Source: Blautia hansenii DSM 20583 (lineage in GTDB: Bacteria > Bacillota > Clostridia > Lachnospirales > Lachnospiraceae). Taken from it: 64,000 bases of DNA. The stretch covers positions 2,186,001 through 2,250,000 of the forward strand of contig NZ_CP022413.2 in NCBI RefSeq assembly GCF_002222595.2, in the 5' to 3' direction. Shown one piece after another: positions 44,283 through 53,190 of the stretch. The notes beneath the pieces are model-generated. The model worked only from the letters and a program-made list of their open reading frames with translations. It had not been told where the DNA came from and did not search any database. Each line of letters opens with the position of its first letter. Within the stretch, counting starts at the first letter, position 1. A program made the position numbers and the translations under genes.

Positions 44283-45691
44283 AACATGAACTATGGACTT
44301 CAGGCAACTGTGTTTCCCTAGAAGAAATACTAAATGCAAGAGAAAATCGTGTAAAAATACAGCAAAAAATGTTACAGAAAGCACCAACTTGTCTTTTAAG
44401 CTTTACCCTAAATATTCCCGGTCCTGTAAAGGTTTTCCCTTATACAAAATGGGCTTATGAAGTGGGTTCTTCTATTATTTCAAAAGGTGTTTCACTTTTA
44501 AATGGAGATGTTTTGGAACAATTTGAAGCGAAAAACGAAACTGGATGGGAAGGATTTTTTGCTTTAAATCTTCCTCCCGAAGAGATTAAAACTTACCTTT
44601 TAGAACAAGAAGAACATCATCCTTTAGGGCGTCTTTTTGACTTTGATGTGTTACGCACTGACGGCAGTAAATTATCACGTCAGGAACTGGGCTTTCCTGA
44701 AAGAACCTGTCTCCTATGTGGCAATCCTGCCTTTCTCTGCGGTCGTTCCAGAACACATAGCGCACAAGAGCTTCTTGCAAAAGAGATTGAAATCATGGAA
44801 AATTTCTTTGTTTTTCGATTATCCAATCACATTGGACTGCTCATGCAAAAAGCGCTTTTTTATGAAGTCAATACATCTTTAAAGCCGGGTCTTGTAGACC
44901 GACTGCATAATGGTTCTCACAAAGATATGCGTCTTTCTACCTTCATAAACAGCGCTTACAGTCTCACGGATTACTTCTGCCAATGTGTAAAAGAAGGGCT
45001 GTCTTGCGACTGCTCCAAAAAGGAACTTCCACTGCTGTTTCAAAAGCTTCGAGGTATTGGAAAACAGGCTGAAAAAAACATGCTTTTCGCTACGCAGGGA
45101 ATAAACACTCACAAGGGAATTGTCTTTTCCGGTGGGATTTTGTGCGCTGCTATCGGCTATTATATTTCAACAAACAGTAAGGATATTTCTTCTGAAAATT
45201 TCCTGCTTTCTCTGCCAGAGATATGTCGCTGTATGCTTCCTGAACTGTTAAGCGACTACCTTACACTGACACCTGATACAGCCAAAACCAATGGTGAGAA
45301 GCTCTATCTGAAGTATAAAATTACAGGCATTCGAGGAGAAGCAAAAGAAGGATTTCCTCTTCTTTTCAACGTAGGATTTCCTCTTTTTCAAGCTGTTTTA
45401 AAGAAGGGATTTTCCCTGTGGCAGGCAGGCTTGATAACACTTTTACATTATATCGCTTGCACAGAAGATACCAATCTCATTATCCGTTCTGATTATCAGC
45501 TTGCCTGTAAGATACAGAAGGATTTACAGCAATTTCTGGCTCATGCTACTTACGAAAAACAACTTTCCATACTTCCAAAGCTGGATGCTTTCTTTGTCTC
45601 CAGAAACATCAGCCCCGGCGGAAGTGCAGATATGCTGGCATTGACTTACTTTTTATACTTTATACAAAATATTCCTTGTCCATTTTTATAA
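44279..45691 (+). CDS. citXG: Fused apo-lyase phosphoribosyl-dephospho-CoA transferase / triphosphoribosyl-dephospho-CoA synthase
   Basis: This 470-residue fusion makes and attaches the lyase prosthetic group. Residues about 1-175 are CitX-like (REN RVKIQQKMLQ region, FTLNIPGPVKVFPYTKWAYE, HPLGRLFDFDVL and GRSRTHSAQEL). Residues about 185-470 are CitG-like (YEVNTSLKPGLVDRLHNGSH, KNMLFATQGINTHKG, ISPGGSADMLA). CitXG fusions are known in other bacteria. It serves CitD encoded in the opposite-strand operon, so the maturation genes are split from the lyase subunit genes. Confidence 0.93.
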   Translation: MKHELWTSGNCVSLEEILNARENRVKIQQKMLQKAPTCLLSFTLNIPGPVKVFPYTKWAYEVGSSIISKGVSLLNGDVLEQFEAKNETGWEGFFALNLPPEEIKTYLLEQEEHHPLGRLFDFDVLRTDGSKLSRQELGFPERTCLLCGNPAFLCGRSRTHSAQELLAKEIEIMENFFVFRLSNHIGLLMQKALFYEVNTSLKPGLVDRLHNGSHKDMRLSTFINSAYSLTDYFCQCVKEGLSCDCSKKELPLLFQKLRGIGKQAEKNMLFATQGINTHKGIVFSGGILCAAIGYYISTNSKDISSENFLLSLPEICRCMLPELLSDYLTLTPDTAKTNGEKLYLKYKITGIRGEAKEGFPLLFNVGFPLFQAVLKKGFSLWQAGLITLLHYIACTEDTNLIIRSDYQLACKIQKDLQQFLAHATYEKQLSILPKLDAFFVSRNISPGGSADMLALTYFLYFIQNIPCPFL

Positions 45692-45694
45692 CGC

Positions 45695-45732
45695 AAAAGA
45701 GACTGTCGCTTTGATATACGACAGTCCCTTTT
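45695..45732. terminator. Bidirectional terminator between citXG and the DUF445 gene
   Basis: AAAAGAGACTGTCG pairs with CGACAGTCCCTTTT with one mismatch. It contains the CTGTCG core seen in two other terminators here. Confidence 0.75.
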
Positions 45733-45733
45733 C

Positions 45734-46633
45734 TTAAATCCAAATATTTAAAAGTCCCAACACAAAACCGATAACCGCCCCTAAGCTGACCACTGCATTG
45801 AGCTCTTTTTTCATAATTCCCAGCAACAGATTTTCCAATTCCAGAACATCCATTGCGTTGATTTTTTCTTCCACAATTTCTGCAACATGGAATTTTTCTG
45901 CCAGTTCTTCCGCCTTTTCATTTACGAATTTCACATAAATATTCTCTACAATTTGGCGCAATTTCTTATCGCTTACAGGAAGAAGTTCTATCCATTCAGC
46001 CACTGATTTACTTTCTGCTGCCGCTAACTGAGCGACCACTGCCGGCCTTATTTTCTCTTCCCCGTTTTCCTTGATATAGTCGTCTACCTTCTTTCCGATA
46101 GGAGCTGCAACGGACTGAATAAGTTCATCATTTAAGAACATGGAAAGCATTCCGCCTTTGAACTTTTCTTTTATTTCTTTCGTGCCCTCTTCTACAATAA
46201 TCGCTCCTATATCAAGCTTCTCAACGCCTTCTGTAATCTTTTCTGTAATATAGTCTTCCAGCTTGTCACGCATAAGGTCGTATTCTTCCTGTCCCGTATA
46301 CTGTGACAGAAATTCCTCTAAAGAAGCATCTGTATGTTTTAATTTTTCTGCCTTCCGTGACACTGCATCCACTACTGCATTTTTAATGTCTTCAGATAAA
46401 AGCATCTTCTCAAAGTCTTCCTTTGTAAGAAGGTGCTCTCCCACTGCCTGCCCTAAGGCTTTCGCCATTCTTCCCTGTCCTTTTGGAATAATTCCCGGTG
46501 TAAAAGGCAATGTTCTATTTCCGATTTTTATCGGTTTTAAAGGACGAAACAGCATCTTGACTGCAATATAATTGGTACAATAACCGATAACAGCCCCAAT
46601 GGCAGGACCTGCAATTATCTCAAGTATTGTCAT
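45734..46633 (-). CDS. DUF445 family membrane protein
   Basis: This 299-residue protein has a hydrophobic start (IAGPAIGAVIGYCTNYIAVKM), the family motif FRPLKPIKIGNRTLPFTPGIIPK, a long helical middle part, and a C-terminal membrane helix (LGAVIGFVLGLLNIW). DUF445 proteins are inner-membrane proteins of unknown role. It is last in a run of four minus-strand genes beginning with the DUF5685 gene. Confidence 0.87.
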   Translation of the reverse strand: MTILEIIAGPAIGAVIGYCTNYIAVKMLFRPLKPIKIGNRTLPFTPGIIPKGQGRMAKALGQAVGEHLLTKEDFEKMLLSEDIKNAVVDAVSRKAEKLKHTDASLEEFLSQYTGQEEYDLMRDKLEDYITEKITEGVEKLDIGAIIVEEGTKEIKEKFKGGMLSMFLNDELIQSVAAPIGKKVDDYIKENGEEKIRPAVVAQLAAAESKSVAEWIELLPVSDKKLRQIVENIYVKFVNEKAEELAEKFHVAEIVEEKINAMDVLELENLLLGIMKKELNAVVSLGAVIGFVLGLLNIWI

Positions 46634-46655
46634 TTACATTCTTCCTTTTCTGTTG

Positions 46656-47198
46656 TTATTTTCCAAAGATTTTTACTCGTACCTGTCCCCACATACGAAT
46701 TAAAAAATATTCATATGCTTTATCATAAATAAACAAAGCAATCTGCCCTGCAACTATCAACACAAACAGCATGGTATCCGGTATTTCACCTGCAAAAAGA
46801 AGCTTTGGGAAGAAAAACAGCACAGGCAAATACATCACATTAAAAATTACAAATTTTCCGATTTGGAAAATCCGTTTTCTTTTTTCCCACTGGGGGTGCT
46901 TTCCAAGATAATGCCATAAAAATTCAATTCCCAGAACATAAATTCCCATCATTGCATAAGTAATGCAATATAATTTCTGTGGTGCTAACAAAATACCCAA
47001 TACCAGACAACCTATAAAATAAGCTGCTCCGTAGCGCAGTCCGAATTCGCGTATAATAATTCCCACAAAGAATGCCGCTGCTGCCAAGAAAAATAAAGTA
47101 TTAAAGTCTAAAATTCCGCTTAAAACAATAAATACAACAGCCAGAGCCATTAAAAGTCCTGATACTGCCATTTTTTTCGTATTTACATACATGAGCAC
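46656..47198 (-). CDS. Integral membrane protein, unknown function
   Basis: This protein of about 180 residues has five or six membrane helices ([54 protein letters not shown] and others). I do not recognise a named family, though the start resembles small ECF-type or YpzD-like membrane proteins. I chose GTG at 47198, six bases after GGGAGG; ATG at 47192 is the alternative. It overlaps the end of the J-domain gene by 16 bases. Confidence 0.75.
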   Translation of the reverse strand: MLMYVNTKKMAVSGLLMALAVVFIVLSGILDFNTLFFLAAAAFFVGIIIREFGLRYGAAYFIGCLVLGILLAPQKLYCITYAMMGIYVLGIEFLWHYLGKHPQWEKRKRIFQIGKFVIFNVMYLPVLFFFPKLLFAGEIPDTMLFVLIVAGQIALFIYDKAYEYFLIRMWGQVRVKIFGK

Positions 47199-47821
47199 AA
47201 ATCGCCTCCCATGCACTCACAAAGACTGTCTGCACACCAGAGATCACAGCAGGTATTTCCTGTACCGCAGGTGCTGCCGCCTCCGTTTGAATAAGGATAA
47301 CCTCCGCCCTGATAGCGGTTGCTGTTCCACTGTAATCTGTTCACAAGGTTACTGTACTCCGGATTTCCCGGCTCCATACTCTGTGCCTGACGTGCCATAT
47401 TCAGAGCATTTACATTGTTTCCCATACCCATATTTGCACAAGCGCTGAGATAATACCACTGTGCATTTCTGTTTTGTATTCTGGATAATACGTTTAATGC
47501 CTGCTGATACTGACGGCCGTTGATATAATTATAAGCAGCCTGATACTGCATATCATCCTGACTTGCCGCATTGTGATTGTATGTGGACTGCTGGTTCTGA
47601 TAACCACCATATCCGCTTTGGTACCCTCCGTCTCTCTCTTTCATAATCTGGTCATAAGCTTCCTGTACTTCTTTAAACTTTTCTTCTGCCAGATCAGATA
47701 ACGGATTATCTACATAAGAATCCGGGTGGTATTTTCTGCTCATATCGCGATATGCTCGTTTAATCTCATCATTTGAGGCGTTTGGTGATACGCCTAAGAT
47801 TTCATAAGGATTATTTACCAT
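47183..47821 (-). CDS. J-domain protein with Cys-rich tail
   Basis: This 212-residue protein begins with a J domain ([22 protein letters not shown] with HPD in RKYHPDSY), which would stimulate an Hsp70. A Gln/Tyr/Asn-rich linker and two TPR-like helical pairs follow ([41 protein letters not shown]). The last 30 residues carry nine cysteines ([30 protein letters not shown]), suggesting a metal site. It overlaps the DUF5685 gene by 11 bases, so the two are coupled. Confidence 0.87.
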   Translation of the reverse strand: MVNNPYEILGVSPNASNDEIKRAYRDMSRKYHPDSYVDNPLSDLAEEKFKEVQEAYDQIMKERDGGYQSGYGGYQNQQSTYNHNAASQDDMQYQAAYNYINGRQYQQALNVLSRIQNRNAQWYYLSACANMGMGNNVNALNMARQAQSMEPGNPEYSNLVNRLQWNSNRYQGGGYPYSNGGGSTCGTGNTCCDLWCADSLCECMGGDLCSCM

Positions 47822-48668
47822 CTCTCTCTTGTTTCTCCTGTTTTTCTTTTTGTTTTTTATTATACTTTGCCCAAACTCCGCTATACAAAATATTTCTTAA
47901 AATTTCAGAGTCCCAAAGTAAGGGCAGCTTTTCAAAGGCTGCTGTGGCTTCTGCCATCATCATTACCAATATCTGCTGTACTGTATTTTCATAATCATTG
48001 TCATCTTTGCTGTTCTTTTTTACTGCTTTTAAAGGATTATAAGAACCTGTCTTTAAATCTTCCTCTAAATCATCATAGGCATCCATAATATAAATGAATT
48101 TTCCAAGATAAAATCCAAAATTTCGCAGCTCCTGCTCCCACATATCCTCTTTATATACAAAAAGCTCTGCCATAAGCTTTCCAAAAGCTCCGGCTGCCAA
48201 ATCAAGAGTTTCTTCCTGTTTTTCTTCATAAACTGCCAAAACCTTAAGCTGCTTTTGGATAACTTGCGCCTGCCTCTTATATTCTTTACAAAGTTCTTTT
48301 GCCTTCTTTCTGAAAAGGTGCATTCCCGCAATTCCTTTCAGGCTTTTATCATCCTTCCAGTCATCTTCACACTTGAAATATACGAGCAAAATATTCATCT
48401 TTGCGCCATACTCCGATATTTCATTTTGAAGCATAGGAATTTTCTTCACAGGATGAAGGGGACAATGGGATTGTAATTCCTTTGTAGGTGTTTCATACAA
48501 AGAAGTTAAAAACAGCACTAAAAATGCCATATCATAAGAAAGTGTCATACGACCCCGAAATCCATATTCTTCTTTCAAGGTGCGGCACAATCCGCAATAA
48601 TAGGACTTGTACCGATAAAACTCTTTTACCTTTAATTCAGGCTTATCAATCGTTACATATCCAAACAT
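47811..48668 (-). CDS. DUF5685 family protein
   Basis: This 285-residue helical protein opens with [20 protein letters not shown] and [20 protein letters not shown], the signature of DUF5685. Its CGLC and HCPLHP pieces could bind a metal. It ends with a Lys/Glu-rich helix. The function is not established, and the fold hints at all-helical polyprenyl-synthase-like proteins ([18 protein letters not shown]). The ATG at 48668 has AAAGG upstream. It is first in the J-domain/membrane protein operon. Confidence 0.85.
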   Translation of the reverse strand: MFGYVTIDKPELKVKEFYRYKSYYCGLCRTLKEEYGFRGRMTLSYDMAFLVLFLTSLYETPTKELQSHCPLHPVKKIPMLQNEISEYGAKMNILLVYFKCEDDWKDDKSLKGIAGMHLFRKKAKELCKEYKRQAQVIQKQLKVLAVYEEKQEETLDLAAGAFGKLMAELFVYKEDMWEQELRNFGFYLGKFIYIMDAYDDLEEDLKTGSYNPLKAVKKNSKDDNDYENTVQQILVMMMAEATAAFEKLPLLWDSEILRNILYSGVWAKYNKKQKEKQEKQERDGK

Positions 48669-48756
48669 TTCCAAAACCTTTCTTTCATAGAATAAATTTC
48701 GTATCTTTTAATTATACTATACCTTTTTTGAAATTTCTACTTTATTTTCACTTTTG

Positions 48757-48785
48757 TTGACGTTTTGCTATTTTTCCGATATACT
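48757..48785 (+). promoter_or_regulatory. Promoter of the small alarmone synthetase gene
   Basis: TTGACG (48757-48762), 17 bases, TATACT (48780-48785), a near-consensus promoter. Confidence 0.65.
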
Positions 48786-48827
48786 TTCTTTGTAGCATAA
48801 TACGGAATTTACGAAAGAGGTGATTTT

Positions 48828-49529
48828 GTGCATAAAGACACAATTAAGAACAGCATAAGAGAAGATGCTTCCGAAGAATTCGATATTTTATTTCCGGAAA
48901 GATTTATCAAAAATACTGATTATTATAATTCCTTAATGATGATGTATCGCTGTGCAATTCGTGAGGTCAGCACCAAACTGGAGGTACTGGATGACGAGTT
49001 CTCTGTAAAATATAAAAGAAACCCTATTTCTTCCATTAAGAGCCGCATTAAGACACCGTTGAGCATTTACAATAAGCTTCAGCGTCTGGGATATGAATTT
49101 ACAGAACAAAATATTCGTGAACAGTTAAATGATGTTGCCGGAATTCGAGTTATTTGCTCCTTCATTGATGATATCTACGCAGTTGCCCACCTACTGGCAG
49201 AGCAGGATGATATTACAATTATACGGATTAAAGATTATATTCAAAATCCAAAGCCTAACGGCTACCGCAGCTATCACATGATTATTGAAATTCCTGTTTT
49301 CTTTGCAGAGGGCAAAACTCCTATTCGTGCAGAAATTCAAATTCGTACAATCGGTATGGATTTCTGGGCCAGTCTGGAGCATCAGCTTCGTTATAAAAAG
49401 GATTTAGGCAATAATGAGCAATATGCGCTTATTACACAGAAGCTTACCGAATGTGCCCGCACCATTACTGCTACCGACAATCAAATGCAGGATATAAAAA
49501 ATTTAATCGGGGAATATTGTGAGTTTTAA
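48828..49529 (+). CDS. Small (p)ppGpp synthetase (RelQ/YjbM type)
   Basis: This 233-residue RelA/SpoT synthetase-domain protein has no hydrolase or regulatory domains. Synthetase motifs are KRNPISSIKSRIKTPLSIYNK-type substrate loop, DVAGIRVICSF, NGYRSYHMIIEIP and RAEIQIRTIGMDFWASLEHQ. It makes the alarmone from ATP and GDP or GTP. Its GTG start has AGAGGTGA upstream. Its stop codon lies inside a hairpin shared with the convergent gene. Confidence 0.93.
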   Translation: MHKDTIKNSIREDASEEFDILFPERFIKNTDYYNSLMMMYRCAIREVSTKLEVLDDEFSVKYKRNPISSIKSRIKTPLSIYNKLQRLGYEFTEQNIREQLNDVAGIRVICSFIDDIYAVAHLLAEQDDITIIRIKDYIQNPKPNGYRSYHMIIEIPVFFAEGKTPIRAEIQIRTIGMDFWASLEHQLRYKKDLGNNEQYALITQKLTECARTITATDNQMQDIKNLIGEYCEF

Positions 49530-49542
49530 CTCACTCCCCGAT
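49506..49542. terminator. Bidirectional terminator covering both stop codons
   Basis: ATCGGGGA (49506-49513) pairs perfectly with TCCCCGAT (49535-49542), and an inner GTGAGTT/AACTCAC stem is nested within. The stop codons of the synthetase and of the convergent gene both lie inside. Confidence 0.75.
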
Positions 49543-50151
49543 AAATTTCTTTAAAAGCTTTTCACTTTCTTCATAATATTTCTGTGCTTCTTCTCCCTTT
49601 TCATTATCTGCCACTTCCGGCAAAATACGCAGGGTAATATACATGTCCTGAAAAGATGCGGGACTTCCCATTTCTTCAAAAGCTTTACAATCCTTTACTG
49701 CAATTAACTGATTTTCGTCTTCAGAGAAAACCTCCATCTCTTTAAATTTCTCATAGCTTCTCTCACTCACAAAGAAAATCATACTTGTCGCTGTCTGTAC
49801 GTCTACCGTAAACTTTGTCTGACCTGCCATAACCATCTGTGGGTCGTAGCCCTCGTCCCCTTCTGATGGAATAAAATAATCGCTAATCTGAACATGAACT
49901 TCTCCATCTTCATTTAAATCTTTTGCATTTTCTGTAAACCAGTCTTCCATTTTTATTCTATCTTCTTCCACCATAGAATAATCGCCCAGAAATCCGATTT
50001 CATAATCGTAGGAAACCTTTCCCAGCATATCCTTTGCAAAGGTAATAATACAAATCAGCGCAAATGCGCCAATCAATACATGATATTTATAATAATACCA
50101 AAAATTATCCCACTTCTTCTTTCTGTCTTCCTTTGTTTTTTCTGTTTTCAT
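49531..50151 (-). CDS. Single-pass membrane protein, unknown function
   Basis: This 206-residue protein has a basic N-terminus (KTKEDRKKKWDNFWYYYKYH), a membrane helix (VLIGAFALICIITFA) and an acidic outside domain with FLGDYSMVEEDRIKMEDWF and VHVQISDYFIPSE. Similar small anchored proteins are common in Lachnospiraceae but have no known function. The ATG has GATAAGAGG upstream. Confidence 0.72.
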   Translation of the reverse strand: MKTEKTKEDRKKKWDNFWYYYKYHVLIGAFALICIITFAKDMLGKVSYDYEIGFLGDYSMVEEDRIKMEDWFTENAKDLNEDGEVHVQISDYFIPSEGDEGYDPQMVMAGQTKFTVDVQTATSMIFFVSERSYEKFKEMEVFSEDENQLIAVKDCKAFEEMGSPASFQDMYITLRILPEVADNEKGEEAQKYYEESEKLLKKFIGE

Positions 50152-50266
50152 CCTCTTATCCTTTTCTCTAAAATTATCATTGCTATAAATTCTATCACTT
50201 TTTCATGTTCGGGAAAAGTGGAAAATGCACATTTCACATATTTTTCAAATTTAATTATCCCTCCGC

Positions 50267-50542
50267 TTACTTCCGTATTATATCCTGAAATTCTTCATGA
50301 TGCTCAAACCAATTTATGGCATAAGAACAGGTGAGCACTGCCCTTTTCCCCTGTCTGGAAATTTCCTCTGCTGCTGTCTGCATCAATTTTTCCGCCATGC
50401 CTGTTCCACGAAGAGACGGTGACACAAAGGTATGATTAATCTCCACCGTATCTGCATCAATACTTGGAAATGTTACTTCTGCTGCCTTCTCTCCATTTTC
50501 ATTTATATAATAAATCTCATTATCTTGTATACAAAAATCCAT
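50267..50542 (-). CDS. Small GNAT-fold N-acetyltransferase (YjdJ-like)
   Basis: This 91-residue minimal GNAT domain has the acetyl-CoA loop in HTFVSPSLRGTGMAEKLM and the C-terminal CSYAINWFEHHEEF. Proteins of this short class are common and their substrates are unknown. Its ATG overlaps the stop of the Rpn-type gene (TGATG), so it is translated from the same transcript. Confidence 0.85.
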   Translation of the reverse strand: MDFCIQDNEIYYINENGEKAAEVTFPSIDADTVEINHTFVSPSLRGTGMAEKLMQTAAEEISRQGKRAVLTCSYAINWFEHHEEFQDIIRK

Positions 50543-51384
50543 CAGCTTCTCCCTTCTTTTTCTATTTCTTTTATCAACTCTTTTATAACTTGAGGGTCTT
50601 CCTCCAACATATCTGCGATTTCTTCTGCTGTTTTTCCTTTTTTCAGCTTTTTTCCTACAAGTTCCTTTAATTTTTCCCTAATCCCTTCTTCCCTACCCTC
50701 TTCTCTTTCATAATATTTCTCTTCCCATGCCTGCATATATTTCACCCCGATTTCTTCACTTCTTTTCACCTCACAGACACGTTCATGAATATGGCGAATT
50801 TTCTCACTTTCCGATTGCTGCGCCACTTCGTCCGTGGTATTCTCCACATAATGTAAAAATTCTGCCAGTTCCTTGGGTACTTCATCATCATTTTTTCCCT
50901 TTGTGTTTAAAAAAATACGGACTGTTCCATCCTGCAATCTACACTCCGGTACTTCCTGACACTGAGGCACAAATGTATACTGATATTTTCCATAACCAAA
51001 TAAATCAAACGGCATAATCATAATCAAATACGAGTCATTCAAAAGATTATAACTTGGTATTCCCGGTTCTAAAAGCCCTGTATCCATCATTCCCTGATAA
51101 TAACGGCTTCTCTTAGGTAAATCGTCCTTCCTCTTTTTTTGCATTTCCGTATTATAAACTTGTTCTTCACTGTCTATGGCAAACAAATCCATACGTATGG
51201 AACGGATTAATGGCGAAATTCTACTTTCTTTTTCTGTCTTACTTTCCTGTAAGAGGGAAATTTCCCTCCCTAAAATCAGGCTTAAAACCTCTTGATGAAT
51301 TGTGGGGTCTTCCATAACTTCATCAAATAAAAACCGGTCTGTAAGGTTTAGCTCTTTTAATGGTACAATATTTTTCTTAGCCAT
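50542..51384 (-). CDS. Rpn-family PD-(D/E)XK nuclease/transposase-like protein
   Basis: This 280-residue protein is of the Rpn (YhgA-like) family, which promotes recombination in E. coli. The nuclease site is visible as RMDLFAIDSEEQVYNTEMQ (Asp, then Glu-x-Gln), followed by LPKRSRYYQGMMD. It ends with charged helices (EREEGREEGIREKLKELVG) and a short degenerate helix-turn-helix-like end (KTAEEIADMLEEDPQVI). It has AGGAG upstream. It may be a domesticated mobile gene; no terminal repeats are seen around it. Confidence 0.85.
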   Translation of the reverse strand: MAKKNIVPLKELNLTDRFLFDEVMEDPTIHQEVLSLILGREISLLQESKTEKESRISPLIRSIRMDLFAIDSEEQVYNTEMQKKRKDDLPKRSRYYQGMMDTGLLEPGIPSYNLLNDSYLIMIMPFDLFGYGKYQYTFVPQCQEVPECRLQDGTVRIFLNTKGKNDDEVPKELAEFLHYVENTTDEVAQQSESEKIRHIHERVCEVKRSEEIGVKYMQAWEEKYYEREEGREEGIREKLKELVGKKLKKGKTAEEIADMLEEDPQVIKELIKEIEKEGRS

Positions 51385-51701
51385 GCTTATTCTCCTTTAT
51401 TCTAACATAGTCCAACCGCCGTTAAAAGATTTTACCCATAAAATTTTGGCTGAACCTTGTATTTTTCATTCCCAATATTTTATTTCTAAATTTGTTTGAA
51501 ATAGTGGCGAATTGCCTTAGATAAAAAGATTAATAGATTATCATTTACTATAATACTTCCGACCCTTAATTTCCAGAAATATATTGATAAGTTTTTATAA
51601 AATTTCTTTGAACTGATTTTGAATATATTACTTTATTTCATAAAAAAACGACAAGGTCAAAACACTTTTCATGCTTTGACCTTTTATACTATAAACTAAT
51701 T
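51385..51701. other. Gene-free stretch with the MATE terminator
   Basis: 317 AT-rich bases. It holds the upstream region of the Rpn-type gene and the MATE terminator at 51653-51684. I see no ORF, tRNA, repeat or other element. Confidence 0.6.
51653..51684 (-). terminator. Terminator of the MATE gene
   Basis: AAGGTCAAA and TTTGACCTT form a perfect hairpin. On the minus strand it is followed by GTCGTTTTTTT. Confidence 0.7.
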
Positions 51702-53036
51702 CTATTCTAAATACCCCTTCCGAAATACCGGATTTTTTACAAGTTTCACCACCAATGGTATAATCATCAAAATCCATATTACAGGCTCTGCAATAATAAT
51801 TCCCATATATTCCAGCACAGGACTTAAAAGCGCCGCAATCAGCACCTTTCCCAAAAGCTCAATAAAGCTGGAAATAACCGGTGTTTTGTGGTCTCCCACT
51901 GCCTGAAGGGCATTTCTGAAAATGCTAATTCCCGCCGCCAGAAAATAAAAAGGCGCATTTATTTTCAGATATAAAACAGCCGTATCAATAACAATTTTCT
52001 CATGACTTCCTGTTACCATAGAAACAAAAAACGGAGCAACCGTGTAGCTCATGAGAATAACCAACACGCTCCACCCCCACGTAATGAAAAGCGCATTTTT
52101 TATTCCCATTTTCATTCTGTCATATTTCCCAGCTCCAAAATTCTGTCCGCAGAAGGTTGCCATTGTCATTCCCATAACAGAAATAGGCAGGAAATAAAGC
52201 TCGGAAACCTTTCTTGCCGCAGTATGTGCTACAATAATCTCTGTACCAAAGGTGTTAATGGCACATTGAAGCGCCAGCGTTCCAAAAAACACCAGAGACA
52301 TCATCATTCCCATTGACATTCCTGATGTATACATTTGCTTTACCAAACTGATTTCCAAACGAAAATCCTCTTTTTTCAAATGAAATACCGGATATTTCTT
52401 CCATATATAAAGGAAACAAAAAATCACGGAAACCAGCTGTGCAAGAACAGTTCCAAGAGCAGCTCCCTGAACGCCCAAGGGCAGGACTGCCATAAACAAA
52501 ATATCAAGACCTACATTTAAAAATGCAGCACATATTAAAAACAGCAGCGGCGCCGTGGTATCACCGATGGCTCTTAAAATTCCTGCACAGGCATTATAAA
52601 GCATGGTAATCATCATACCTGCCAATACAATAAAAATATAACCGTAGGCTTCCTGCAATAACTCATCGGGAACATTCAGCAATCTTAAAATCCCTTTTAG
52701 TCCCAGAAGCACCGGCAGCATAATCGCCGCTGTGGTTGCCCCGCCCAAGAGCAAAGTTCCTGCTGCCGCCTTTCTAAGCTCTTCCCATCTTTTTGCCCCG
52801 AAGCTACGGGCAGCAATAATTGCAAATCCATTGGTAAGTCCCTGCAAAAAGCCGATAAGTAAGGTACTGATGGCAGTGGTTGCTCCCACTGCTGCCAAAG
52901 AATTCCCACCTAAAACACTTCCTACAATTCTGGTATCTGCCAGACTGTAAAACAACTGAAAAATGTTCCCAATGCAAACCGGAAGTGCAAAGGACAGCAT
53001 CAGCTTTACAGGATTTCCTTCTGTCAAATTCTTCAT
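51702..53036 (-). CDS. MATE family efflux transporter
   Basis: This 444-residue, 12-helix antiporter exports drugs or metabolites with Na+ or H+. Family marks are LMLSFALPVCIGNIFQLFYS, IVGSVLGGNSLAAVGATT, GTALGTVLAQLVSVI and TMATFCGQNFGAGKYDR. The start at 53036 is spaced correctly from AGGAGA; the upstream ATG touches that site. The substrate is unknown. It stands alone downstream of the alcohol dehydrogenase. Confidence 0.92.
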   Translation of the reverse strand: MKNLTEGNPVKLMLSFALPVCIGNIFQLFYSLADTRIVGSVLGGNSLAAVGATTAISTLLIGFLQGLTNGFAIIAARSFGAKRWEELRKAAAGTLLLGGATTAAIMLPVLLGLKGILRLLNVPDELLQEAYGYIFIVLAGMMITMLYNACAGILRAIGDTTAPLLFLICAAFLNVGLDILFMAVLPLGVQGAALGTVLAQLVSVIFCFLYIWKKYPVFHLKKEDFRLEISLVKQMYTSGMSMGMMMSLVFFGTLALQCAINTFGTEIIVAHTAARKVSELYFLPISVMGMTMATFCGQNFGAGKYDRMKMGIKNALFITWGWSVLVILMSYTVAPFFVSMVTGSHEKIVIDTAVLYLKINAPFYFLAAGISIFRNALQAVGDHKTPVISSFIELLGKVLIAALLSPVLEYMGIIIAEPVIWILMIIPLVVKLVKNPVFRKGYLE

Positions 53037-53147
53037 TTTCATTCTCCTGTCTTTGTAAATTTCTTTACAGCTTCTACTATTCTAAGCACTTCCGGTTTAA
53101 AAATCAATTCTTATTTCATTTAAAGAGATTGTGCATCCTCGCGGAGC

Positions 53148-53190
53148 ATTTTTAATTTCGTAGGACGCAATTTCCTATGAAATTAAAAAT
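53148..53190. terminator. Terminator of the alcohol dehydrogenase gene
   Basis: ATTTTTAATTTCGTAGGA pairs with TCCTATGAAATTAAAAAT with one mismatch. The dehydrogenase stop codon lies inside one arm. Confidence 0.7.

Noticed and set aside
50542..51384. Toxin-antitoxin or defence island call for the Rpn-GNAT pair
   Set aside because: GNAT toxins come with a DNA-binding antitoxin upstream; here the partner is a nuclease-like gene and no other defence gene is near.
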